The notes under the pieces: generated by a model
Told to the model about the DNA's origin: nothing
The model's database searches: none
The model's input: the letters and a program-made list of their open reading frames with translations, nothing else
Origin: Kofleriaceae bacterium
GTDB lineage: Bacteria > Myxococcota_A > Polyangia > Haliangiales > Haliangiaceae
Assembly: GCA_019912685.1 (NCBI GenBank)
Contig: JAIOII010001593.1
Coordinates: 1-51,088 of the forward strand
Reading direction: 5' to 3'
DNA: 51,088 nt
Shown here: piece by piece, positions 25,296 through 33,399 of the stretch
Position numbering within the stretch: position 1 is the first letter of the stretch
How the letters are laid out: the number at the start of each line of letters is the position of its first letter
Translations under genes and position numbers: made by a program

Positions 25296-25838
25296 ATGAC
25301 CGACGACGACCTCAGCGAAGACGCGCTGGCGGCGATGGGGCACGGCGAGCTGGTGAAGCTGCTGAACCGGCTCTATGCGCGGGCAGGCGAACCGCCCGCG
25401 CCGTCCAGCACGACGCTCGCCTTAACGGTCGACGAGTTGCGCGACCGCGTGCAGTCCGTGCGACGTCGCATCCGTGCGCGCGCGGACCGCGCCACTCGCG
25501 CCGACGCGCCGCCGCCGAGACCACGGCCGGCAGTGTCGTCCGGCCCAGCGGGCGCGGGGCGCGTCTTGGTGGCCTTGGTCGCGGCGGACACCGGGCTGGT
25601 CAACCGGGCGCGCGCGACCTGCCGCACGCGCGGCGTTCCGCTCGTATCGGCGTCCTCCGTCGACGCCCTTGCCACCCTCGCCGCGAGCGTCACGCCGTCC
25701 GATCTCGTGATCGATGCGTCCGCGCATGCCTGGGTGACGCCATCGCTGCTTGCGGACCTCCGTGTCCGTGGCGTGCGCGTGTGGTGGTGCGAGAGCGACG
25801 CGCAGACGATCGAGATCCTCGTCGCGCTCTGCGGCTGA
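25296..25838 (+). CDS. Hypothetical protein with pseudo-receiver-like C-terminal domain
   Basis: This 180-aa protein begins with a short acidic helical domain (LSEDALAAMGHGELVKLLNR) resembling the C-terminal end of the preceding protein. An Arg/Pro-rich linker follows. The last 95 residues alternate strands and helices (RVLVALVAADTGLVNRARAT, VPLVSASSVDALATLAASV, SDLVIDASAHAWVTPSLLAD, VRVWWCESDAQTIEILVAL), as in a CheY-like receiver fold. The D in LVIDAS sits where the phospho-accepting Asp would be, but the acidic pair and the conserved Lys are not evident, so it may be a non-phosphorylated pseudo-receiver. It ends the FHA/sigma gene group; the next 133 bp hold no recognisable gene. Confidence 0.8.
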   Translation: MTDDDLSEDALAAMGHGELVKLLNRLYARAGEPPAPSSTTLALTVDELRDRVQSVRRRIRARADRATRADAPPPRPRPAVSSGPAGAGRVLVALVAADTGLVNRARATCRTRGVPLVSASSVDALATLAASVTPSDLVIDASAHAWVTPSLLADLRVRGVRVWWCESDAQTIEILVALCG

Positions 25839-25971
25839 TGTGACGCGATCCGCATTGGAAACTGCGAAGCGAGTGCCCCCACCTGTTGCCGGTACCCGCA
25901 GAGGGTAGACGGCACCAGCCGCGAGGGATAGCCTATGGGTTCAATCCCGGTCTCCTTCAGGATCCGTCCTT

Positions 25972-26856
25972 ATGCGCGTACGCGTTGACTTCAACGTCGA
26001 TGACACCACCAAGTCGACCGAGGCGCTCCTCAAGCGGCTTCTTCCCGCTTGGAAGGCGGCCGAGTCGAGCGGTGCGCACCTCGAGTTGGACTTCGCCGAC
26101 TGTCAGTACCTCGGGCCTGCGGCGATGGCCCTCTTGTTCGCCCTCCTGGCCGATCTTGATGCGCACGGTCGCAAGTGGACGTTTGTTCCCCCCAAGCTCC
26201 AGCGTTTGCGCGCGTACTGCCAGTTCAGCGGCCTGCTTCACCGAGCCGGTGTGGGCGGCCCGCCGAATCGAGATCACCCGGACAACGTGACGATCCCAAC
26301 CCGCACGTTCTCCGCCTACGACGCTCAAGCCATCGAAGACATCGTCCGGCTGGTGCGCCGGTTCATCCCGATGTCGACGCAGACGGAGTCGGTGCTGCGA
26401 AGCTCGATCGCGGAGCTTATTCAGAACGTGCTGGACCACGCCAAGTCGCCCACCGGCGGGTTCATCACCGCGCGCGCCTTCAGTCATGAACGGGAAGTAC
26501 GGTTTGTCGTAGCGGACACCGGCATCGGTGTGCGCAGAGCCTTGTCGGCACGCCACCCCAACCTTGGTTCCGATGCGGACGCCGTGGTGGCGGCTTTCGA
26601 TGAGCACCGAACCTCCCAGACGACGGCCCACAACCGAGGGCTCGGTCTCTATCACCTCTCGGAGATGGTGAGATACAACGGCGGCGAGATCGCCTTCTTG
26701 TCCAACACGGGCTCGGCCGAGCGACATGGTGCGAGCGCTCTCCACAAGCGGACGATGGACCAGGAGTTTCCGGGGACGATGGCCATCGTCCGGTTCCGCG
26801 TTGACGACGCGTTGTACGGCAGCGATGCCGAGCTTGCCGCAGACATCGAGCTGTGA
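25972..26856 (+). CDS. STAS-like plus GHKL/HATPase protein
   Basis: This is a 294-aa protein. Residues about 1-95 look like a STAS-type fold (HLELDFADCQYLGPAAMALL, WTFVPPKLQRLRAYCQFSGL). Residues about 115-285 form a GHKL ATPase domain with an N-box (SIAELIQNVLDHAK, near 148), a G1 box (VADTGIGV, near 180-187) and a G2 box (HNRGLGLYHL, near 221). There is no phosphorylatable His dimerisation domain and no membrane segment, so this is closer to the SpoIIAB/RsbW style or to stand-alone sensor ATPases than to a true histidine kinase. The next gene overlaps its stop (GTGA), and the pair forms a two-gene module facing the defence operon. Confidence 0.9.
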   Translation: MRVRVDFNVDDTTKSTEALLKRLLPAWKAAESSGAHLELDFADCQYLGPAAMALLFALLADLDAHGRKWTFVPPKLQRLRAYCQFSGLLHRAGVGGPPNRDHPDNVTIPTRTFSAYDAQAIEDIVRLVRRFIPMSTQTESVLRSSIAELIQNVLDHAKSPTGGFITARAFSHEREVRFVVADTGIGVRRALSARHPNLGSDADAVVAAFDEHRTSQTTAHNRGLGLYHLSEMVRYNGGEIAFLSNTGSAERHGASALHKRTMDQEFPGTMAIVRFRVDDALYGSDAELAADIEL

Positions 26857-27401
26857 CTGCTGCCATGATCGTACGGCTTCGTGACGTACTAGGCGCGCAT
26901 CTTGCGAACCCGGCGGAGCTCCGACGGCTCGAAGCGTATTTCGCCGTGCTCGTGATTGAAGAGGGCGTGCTGGGCATCTCGTTCGACGGGATCGAGTCGC
27001 TGACTCCGTCGTTCTCAACTGCGCTGCTCCTGATGATTGACTCCTGGCGCCGGTCCGTCCCGCATGTCCGGATCCGGATGGTCGACCTCACCGTACGAAC
27101 CCGCGCCACGGTGGAAGCCTCTCGATCGGCGCTTCAAGCGTCACCGGCAGAGGCGCCACTGGACGCTCGAAGCCTGCTCGTCCGGCAGTTCACGATTCCG
27201 AGCTCGTACGGCTGCGCCAAGGGGAGCATCTTCGCGCCCATCGATCCAGGGCCACTGCTCTACGCTTTCAATGTTCATCGACTAGACGACGGCCGACGTG
27301 TCGGACAGACGCGACTCCTAGACAGCACTGGAGATGAAAAAGCCGACGAGGAGCGCATCCGCGAGATGATCCAAGCGGAAATCCTGCGTCGGGATGGGTA
27401 G
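26853..27401 (+). CDS. STAS-like DUF4325-type protein
   Basis: This 182-aa protein starts at GTG 26853, overlapping the ATPase stop; an ATG at 26865 is possible. Residues about 15-80 resemble the STAS-like DUF4325 domain, with the typical SFDGIESLTPSFSTALL segment after a strand (VLVIEEGVLGI). The C-terminal half is less clear (FTIPSSYGCAKGSIFAPIDP) and may be a small partner domain. A GHKL ATPase with a STAS-like protein is a switch-type pairing of the kind used in partner-switching regulation. The module converges on the McrC gene with a 67-bp gap and may belong to the defence island, but no evidence ties it to that operon's control. Confidence 0.8.
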   Translation: MTAAMIVRLRDVLGAHLANPAELRRLEAYFAVLVIEEGVLGISFDGIESLTPSFSTALLLMIDSWRRSVPHVRIRMVDLTVRTRATVEASRSALQASPAEAPLDARSLLVRQFTIPSSYGCAKGSIFAPIDPGPLLYAFNVHRLDDGRRVGQTRLLDSTGDEKADEERIREMIQAEILRRDG

Positions 27402-27468
27402 GGACACCCTGCGAGAGCACGAGCACGCTTCCACGAGCATCGGATAGGTCAACTGCATTCCCTCAGCA

Positions 27469-28524
27469 TCATGCAGCCGCCACGATCTCGAGCAAGCGGT
27501 TGTGGATCGTGCGCCAGTCCCTGCTGAGGTCGACGCCGGTTGCAGTGAGACGGTGGCCTTCAGCTTCGTACTGCATCGAGGGCAGCGGCTTGATCTCGGG
27601 GTAGAGCAGGACGCCGGCGGCGCGGCGGTCCTGACCTCCGCGTGCGGCGATGTTCCGGAGGTACGCGGTGAGCTGGTAGAGATGCGCTGGGCGCAGCTTC
27701 TCGGCTCCGTCGTCGTACCGGGACACGAGCGCCTTCGCGTAGAACTTGGTGTCGATGATCACCGTGCGGCCGTGGCCGCGCAGCGAGATGTCGGTCTGCA
27801 TCTTGGGCAGGTAGTCAGCGGCGCTCGGCGTCAGCGGGGTAAGCGTCCACGCGATGTCATCGCGCTTCACCGACCAACCCGGCGCCTCGCGGCGGTAGAA
27901 GTTGCGCACGAAGTTCTCGAATAGCACCGGCATCTTCTTCGGGTCCTCGACGAAGTCGCGGAACTCGACGTCGCCGGTGTCCTCGTCGATGACTAGCTGG
28001 TCGTGGATCAGCTCGCAGACATGAAGCGGCAGCCTGTAACGGCGCAGCCGGCCTTGCAGGTGAAGTTGGGTGAACGTCGACGCGCGCAGCGCGATCGTCG
28101 AGACGTCGGCAAGCGTGCGATCGATGGCAACGATCTCGTCGCGCACGTCGCGCGCGAGCTTGGGCAGTCGCAGCAGCCGCCGGGCGGTAGTCGCCAGGAT
28201 CTGGTTCTGGAGTACGTCGTGGCCCAGCTCGTCGAACCGACAGGCCGCGCGGCCGTTCCGCTCGAGCTGCCGCGCGACCATGCGCGGAAGGTCGATCCGG
28301 CCACGTGGGGACCGGAGATCGTCCTCGAGCGTGCGGTAGCCACGATCGAGACCACGTCGCCACAGGCGCTGGAACGAGACCGCCAGCACCTTCGCGAGCA
28401 ACTCGACGTGCGTGAGCCCCTCCAACTCGGCAACCAGCGTATCGTCCTTGTCGTCGAGAACATCCCACACATAGCACAGCAGGTAGTAGAGGTTCGCGAT
28501 CGGGATCTTGCGCTCGACCGTCAT
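27469..28524 (-). CDS. mcrC: McrC-family nuclease subunit
   Basis: This 351-aa protein starts at the ATG at 28524, whose A is also the last base of the TGA stop of the McrB gene (TGATG). The frame is open to 28980, but the extra N-terminus lies antisense-like within the McrB gene and is Arg-rich. McrC proteins pair with McrB and supply the PD-(D/E)XK nuclease. The N-terminal part (IPIANLYYLLCYVWDVL) is the usual McrC opening. Around residues 240-260 the nuclease core appears as QTDISLRGHGRTVIIDTKFY, with the D and the D-x-K pattern intact, so it should be catalytically competent. It is the last gene of the seven-gene operon. Confidence 0.93.
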   Translation of the reverse strand: MTVERKIPIANLYYLLCYVWDVLDDKDDTLVAELEGLTHVELLAKVLAVSFQRLWRRGLDRGYRTLEDDLRSPRGRIDLPRMVARQLERNGRAACRFDELGHDVLQNQILATTARRLLRLPKLARDVRDEIVAIDRTLADVSTIALRASTFTQLHLQGRLRRYRLPLHVCELIHDQLVIDEDTGDVEFRDFVEDPKKMPVLFENFVRNFYRREAPGWSVKRDDIAWTLTPLTPSAADYLPKMQTDISLRGHGRTVIIDTKFYAKALVSRYDDGAEKLRPAHLYQLTAYLRNIAARGGQDRRAAGVLLYPEIKPLPSMQYEAEGHRLTATGVDLSRDWRTIHNRLLEIVAAA

Positions 28525-31322
28525 CACGCCAGCAGTGCCTCCACCATCTTCTTCACCTTCTCGGGAGACTCCGCCCAGTACTCGTGGAGCAGCGGCTCGA
28601 CCTCGTAGCGCACGATCCGCGTATACCAAGCGTCGTCGTACGCGTCCTGCGGATCGCGCTGGCAGAAGTAGCTGTGGCCGATCACGTAGCCTGGCCCGAG
28701 GTTGCGTGCGTCGTCGGCGATGGTCTTGTTGAGGTCGGCGATCCGTTCGATGAGCTTGTCGCGCAGCGGCGGCGCAACGCCTCTGCTTTCCAGGAACGTT
28801 CGGAACCGGCCTTGTGCGAACGCGGGTTGCACCGTGGCGAACACGAACCGCCGTCGCAACGCGTAGTCGACGAGCGCTATCGAGCGGTCGGCGGTGTTCA
28901 TCGTGCCGATGATGTGGAGGTTCGGAGGCACCGAGAACGGGGCCTCGCCGGGCTTGGCGTACGCGAGCTCCACCGCCCACTTGGGGTCGCGCTTGTCGGG
29001 CTCGACCAGCAGCATCAGCTCGCCGAGGATCTTGCTCAGGTTGCCGCGGTTGATCTCGTCGATGATCATCACGTAGGGGCGGCTCGAGTCCTGCCGGGCC
29101 TGTTCGCTGAACGTGAACATCGGGCCGTCGCGCAGCACGAACCCACCGCCCTCGGCCGGACGGTAGCCGCGGACGAAGTCCTCATAGGCATAGGATTGGT
29201 GGAACTGGACGCGCTTGATTCGGGCGTCGTCCTTGGCGCCGAGCAAGACGTAGGCAAGCTCGGACGCGACGAACGTTTTGCCGACGCCAGGCGGCCCCTG
29301 AAGCAGGAGGTTCTTCTTGTACTTGAGCAGGTCGAGGAACCCCTCCAGCTCGCTCTCCGCCAGGAACACCTGCTTTAGCGCGTGCTGGAGCGTGTAAGGC
29401 TCGGCTTCGCTCGGGTTCGTCGGAGGCTGGTGATCCGGTTCGGGCTTGGCGTCGAGTTCGTCGTCAGCGAACAGATCATCGTATTCGTCGGCCGACAGCG
29501 CGACGACGGTCGGACGCCACTTCGGGCCCTGATCGGGGATCGCGCGCTCCTTCGTGAGCGTCCACTGAACCGGACGGGCGTGCGGGAAGAACTTGTTCCC
29601 CGCGCGGAAGAAGTAGTCCCCAGTGACCTTCCCCTCACCGACGATCGCCGAGTATCCGCGATTCGCGACAATCACGTCGCCGATGGAGATGTTGCGAAAT
29701 GCCCACAACTGTTCGGCGCGTCGACGGCACTTACCTGGCTTGAGGTCAGGCGCCAGCTCCGCGATGCGCTGCTCCAGCGCCTGCTTGCTAGCGTACGCGC
29801 GCAGGTCACCGACCTGAAGCTCGTACCACGAGATGGCGATCACGCCATCGCGCTCCATCTCCGGCCACGCATATGCCCGGCCTCCTGGAGCGATCTTCCA
29901 ATAGCGAACCTGGCTGGCGCTGGAGCCCGTCGCGATCATGCCCTCGAGCAGCGCGGCGATCGCCGCGGGAAGCTCGACGTTGATGTTCTGCGCGGTGCTG
30001 AACAGGTGCGCGTCGACGCCGGTCTCGGGCGCGGCGAGGATCCGCTGTCGGGTCAACGGCGGATCGATCCGTCGATCGATCGCGAGCCGAACCCGGAGCG
30101 CGTCGCCCTCGGCGTCGGCCGGGTTCTTGTAGAACTTAGCTTGCGCGGGCGCCTCACGCGGCGTGGTCGCCGGGGCGTCGACCACGCGAGCGACCGCGAG
30201 AAGCGCCGCGTCGTCGCCCGACTCCCACAGATACACCGTGTCGCCCTCGTGAACCTGCGGTTTCTGCTGACGAACCACCCAGGTCAGCTCGTCCAGATCG
30301 TCGAGCGCGGTACGCAGATCGAACACGTCCGGCCGCACCTGGAACAGCCAGCTCGCCGCGGCGGCCGTGGCGTCGTCCTCCTCGGCTTGTTGCAGCTTGC
30401 ATAGCTGCTCCAGCTCGAGGATCGAGAGACCCAGCTCGCTCGCGAGCTTCTGGTACGGCACACGGAACGCGAAGTAGCTCGCAATCGCGTCATCCTCGTC
30501 GGGCTCGACGACGCCCGTCTCGGCCAGGGCGTCGCGCGCGCTCTTGTAGTAGGTGGGCCATACGTCGGGCGCCTGAACCTGCCACAGCGCCGAGAACAAC
30601 GTGATCGCGCGGTTGGGGTGCGGCAGCTTCTTCTTGTCGCCGGTCTTGCGCAGCACCTCGAGCCTCGCGACCAGGGCATCGACGTTGGCGCGAGCGACCT
30701 TGTCGTCGGACGACGCGGCCATCGCGCTCTTGATCAGCGATTCGAGATCGGGATGGAGCGCCACGGTCTTGGCGAACTGGTTGAGCACCATGGCGAAGGA
30801 GATACCGCCGAAGCCGAAGGTGTCCCACGTGGCACCGCGCCGGGTCTGCTTGTCGAACTCGGTGCGAAACGCCTCGAGCCCGAGGCTGCCGGCGAGGTAC
30901 TTGCGGATCCGGTCGGCGATCTGAGCGCCGACCTCGGCTCGGCGCTGCTTCAACGCGGCGAGGCGATCCACCCACACGGGGTCGTCCTTCACGCGATCGT
31001 GAAGGTCGCGCCAGATCGCGGTGGGCGACGTGCCCCCACCGTCCAGAATTGCTTTCTGCTGCGGGGCGGTCAGATCTGCCCACAAGCCGAACGCGCCGTC
31101 CCCACGACGGTAGAACGTCGGCTGCTTCTCGTCCTCTTCGTCGAGCCAGTTTGCGGACCGCCGCAGCAGCTCTGTGTACAGAGTCGCGCTCGGCGTCTTG
31201 CCCTTGGTCTGGACGAGGCCGCGCTTGTCGATCTCGGCCCACAGCTCGCTCGCGCTCATCGCGCGGCGTGTATCCACGAGCACCGCCTCAGCGGCTTCGG
31301 CGAATGTCATTGATGACACCAT
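28524..31322 (-). CDS. mcrB: McrB-type AAA+ GTPase with HARE-HTH and EVE-like domains
   Basis: This is a 932-aa protein, roughly double the 459 aa of classic E. coli McrB. Residues about 5-80 resemble a HARE-HTH winged helix (FAEAAEAVLVDTRRAMSASE, FYRRGDGAFGLW). A helical region of about 270 residues follows. Then come two EVE/PUA-like parts: about 345-440 (GDTVYLWESGDDAALLAVAR, then DPPLTRQRILAAPE) and about 490-600 (YWKIAPGGRAYAWPEMERDG, then FRNISIGDVIVANRG). EVE domains bind modified bases and HARE-HTH is proposed to do so. The AAA+ domain has Walker A GPPGVGKT near 674, Walker B MIIDEINRGNLSKILGELML and the McrB-type NTADRSIALVDYALRRRF. It should recognise modified DNA and drive McrC. 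GGAG 4-5 nt upstream supports the ATG at 31322. Confidence 0.95.
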   Translation of the reverse strand: MVSSMTFAEAAEAVLVDTRRAMSASELWAEIDKRGLVQTKGKTPSATLYTELLRRSANWLDEEDEKQPTFYRRGDGAFGLWADLTAPQQKAILDGGGTSPTAIWRDLHDRVKDDPVWVDRLAALKQRRAEVGAQIADRIRKYLAGSLGLEAFRTEFDKQTRRGATWDTFGFGGISFAMVLNQFAKTVALHPDLESLIKSAMAASSDDKVARANVDALVARLEVLRKTGDKKKLPHPNRAITLFSALWQVQAPDVWPTYYKSARDALAETGVVEPDEDDAIASYFAFRVPYQKLASELGLSILELEQLCKLQQAEEDDATAAAASWLFQVRPDVFDLRTALDDLDELTWVVRQQKPQVHEGDTVYLWESGDDAALLAVARVVDAPATTPREAPAQAKFYKNPADAEGDALRVRLAIDRRIDPPLTRQRILAAPETGVDAHLFSTAQNINVELPAAIAALLEGMIATGSSASQVRYWKIAPGGRAYAWPEMERDGVIAISWYELQVGDLRAYASKQALEQRIAELAPDLKPGKCRRRAEQLWAFRNISIGDVIVANRGYSAIVGEGKVTGDYFFRAGNKFFPHARPVQWTLTKERAIPDQGPKWRPTVVALSADEYDDLFADDELDAKPEPDHQPPTNPSEAEPYTLQHALKQVFLAESELEGFLDLLKYKKNLLLQGPPGVGKTFVASELAYVLLGAKDDARIKRVQFHQSYAYEDFVRGYRPAEGGGFVLRDGPMFTFSEQARQDSSRPYVMIIDEINRGNLSKILGELMLLVEPDKRDPKWAVELAYAKPGEAPFSVPPNLHIIGTMNTADRSIALVDYALRRRFVFATVQPAFAQGRFRTFLESRGVAPPLRDKLIERIADLNKTIADDARNLGPGYVIGHSYFCQRDPQDAYDDAWYTRIVRYEVEPLLHEYWAESPEKVKKMVEALLA

Positions 31323-31440
31323 CCACTCCGTTCATCTCGCAGGTTCAGGAGCGCTGCGGTGGCGACCACGCGACGCGGTCGGCGATCTGTCGCGACTCGG
31401 CCCTCTTCGGAGTAGCAGACGATGGGTAGCTTGCGCCCGA

Positions 31441-33399
31441 TCACAGATCCCGCCTCAACAGACGCTTCTCGGCTGGGGCACCATGAAGCTCCAAGCGCAA
31501 CCATGGTTCGACGGCGAGATCCGTGGGAGGGCGGGTTGTCGTTGTGACAATATACTGGAAGAGGGGAGTAGCGCCTAAGCTCTCCAAATCGCGGCTCAAG
31601 CGAAAGAGCTGCTCGTAGTGGCTCATACCGAGATCGCCCTCACGAGGACTATCGTGAATCAGTAGCGCTGGAACGTGGGTGTCGCCTTCGATACCTCGAC
31701 ACAGGGCTGCGAGATCGAACGCCAACACTTTCACTGTGTCGATCGCCGGAGTTGAGCGCTCACCGCCGAGATCCACCACGAGGTGCAAGCCGTTGCCGTC
31801 GTGACGGATGCGGCCACTAGCTTTCGGGCCGAGGAGTTCACGCACGATCGGGTCGAAGTGCGCCTCCAGTCGAGCAAACACCTTCGCATGCTGAGCGCGC
31901 TCGATCGCGACAGCCTCGCGCGCTTCGCTGAGTTCCTTCTCCGTTTGAGAGACGGCGGCCTCTTCCTGCTGCTTCGAGGCGACCAGCTGTTCGAGATCAG
32001 CGATGTCATCTTGGGCGCGCCGGGCTCCGTACCAGGCGTCCGTACGTTCCCTTCGGAGTCGGCGGGCGAGAAGAACTTGTTGCCACAGCGCATCGGCCTT
32101 CGTCTTCGCAGCTGCGGCCTTCGCCACTAGCTCGGCCAGCTTGTTGTTCGCAGTCGCGACCGTTTCTCGGTGTCTGCTCAGTTCCTTCTCATTCCGTTCG
32201 CGACGCTGGCGCAACGATGCAAGGTCGGCGAGCTTGTGTGACAACTGGCACCCGTCGACGAGCGCTCGATCGACAGGCACCTCGCAGAGTGGGCAGGTGG
32301 GGGTCTCAGCTGCGTCGATACTCGCTGACAATCCGGGTGTTTCACGCACGATCATCTCGGCAAGTGCCCTGGCGGTAGTGCGCTCCTGCTCGGCATTCCG
32401 GGCTTGATCGTGCAAGGACGAAAGCTCAGCCCTTGCTTCGTCGTGCCGAGCCTCAAGATCCTCAAGCGAAGCGGTTTCACCACCAGAGTCAACAAGTGCA
32501 GCCGCGGTCAACTTGTCAGCAGCCGCGGCGCGTAGCCAAGCGACAGCAAGCCCATCAGACCGCAGGCTTCCGGTCCGCTGGCCGAGAGACCTCGCGATGC
32601 GCGATACAGAACGAGCTATTCCCCACGCATAACGTTCAGCCTCCCGCATGCCCGTCTCGCGATCCTTCTCGAGCTTCTTGATGTCGCTCTCGAGAGAGTG
32701 TTCGCGTGGCGTGATCGCACCCAAGAGCGCTCGAAGCACGTTGTTTGCGGTTGCACCGGACAAACGCGGCGATCCCGAAGCTGAGGCTGTGTCGCGCCAA
32801 TCATGTACCTTCCCAAACCGGCACTCCTGATCGCGAGCGATCCATTCAAGAGCAGCGAGCCAGGGGATCCCGGGGTCGGAGGACAATAGCGCCGACACTG
32901 GTGCGGTCACGATCCGATGGGTGATCGCGTTAACCAGGGGCTCCATGCCCGTCGGCTCACCCGGCGCGGAAGTAACCTCGGCTAGCGTCGATCCCTCGCG
33001 AACAACGTTGAAGGGAAGGACCCCAATCGAGCGAATCACCGCCCAGCAAACCCCATCGAGAATGACTTCCGCACCCACACGGCCCTCTCGAAAGGCTCCC
33101 GCGATCTTTGCTCGTTGTACGTCGGCGGCGAACCCCGGCTCTCCCAAACAGTACCGCAGCAAGCGGCAAACCAGGGTCTTGCCTGCACCGTGCCCTGGGC
33201 CGGCGGGCTTCTCGCCCGAACCATGGTCCACAGGGTCGGGCGACCAGATAATGTTCAGACCCGGACGAAACTCGACCTCGCGCAGAACGTTCCACGGTTC
33301 GGACCAGATCACGAGTCGCCTCACCCAGAGCCGCGGCGATGAGAGTTCCGATGAGGGGCTCACAGCGAGAGTCGGCGTATTCAGAAGTTCAAGCTGCAC
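31441..33399 (-). CDS. Rad50/SMC-like coiled-coil ATPase
   Basis: This is a 652-aa protein. I prefer the GTG at 33399, 11 nt inside the methyltransferase end; the frame opens to 33483 but would overlap that gene more. The N-terminal lobe has a Walker A (GPGHGAGKTLVCRLLRY) near residue 68. Long coiled coils flank a zinc-hook-like CPLC motif near residue 371 (ETPTCPLCEVPVD). The C-terminal lobe has a Walker B-like VPALLIHDSPREGDLG. The layout matches DUF2326-type and Rad50-like proteins that recur in defence loci. The hook is single CxxC, as in Rad50, so it probably dimerises through zinc. DNA-end or replication-fork sensing is the family-based guess. Base composition is less GC-rich than in the upstream half of the operon. 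The 118 bp between this gene and McrB hold no gene. Confidence 0.88.
   Translation of the reverse strand: MQLELLNTPTLAVSPSSELSSPRLWVRRLVIWSEPWNVLREVEFRPGLNIIWSPDPVDHGSGEKPAGPGHGAGKTLVCRLLRYCLGEPGFAADVQRAKIAGAFREGRVGAEVILDGVCWAVIRSIGVLPFNVVREGSTLAEVTSAPGEPTGMEPLVNAITHRIVTAPVSALLSSDPGIPWLAALEWIARDQECRFGKVHDWRDTASASGSPRLSGATANNVLRALLGAITPREHSLESDIKKLEKDRETGMREAERYAWGIARSVSRIARSLGQRTGSLRSDGLAVAWLRAAAADKLTAAALVDSGGETASLEDLEARHDEARAELSSLHDQARNAEQERTTARALAEMIVRETPGLSASIDAAETPTCPLCEVPVDRALVDGCQLSHKLADLASLRQRRERNEKELSRHRETVATANNKLAELVAKAAAAKTKADALWQQVLLARRLRRERTDAWYGARRAQDDIADLEQLVASKQQEEAAVSQTEKELSEAREAVAIERAQHAKVFARLEAHFDPIVRELLGPKASGRIRHDGNGLHLVVDLGGERSTPAIDTVKVLAFDLAALCRGIEGDTHVPALLIHDSPREGDLGMSHYEQLFRLSRDLESLGATPLFQYIVTTTTRPPTDLAVEPWLRLELHGAPAEKRLLRRDL

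Noticed and set aside
25936-25960. GGGTTCAATCCCGG resembles a tRNA T-arm
   Set aside because: Only two or three T-stem pairs form, and no matching acceptor, anticodon or D arms can be found around it; it lies just upstream of a coding start.
28525-28980. N-terminal extension of McrC in an open frame
   Set aside because: It runs out of frame within the McrB gene and is Arg-rich; the start-stop overlap at 28524 is the better start.
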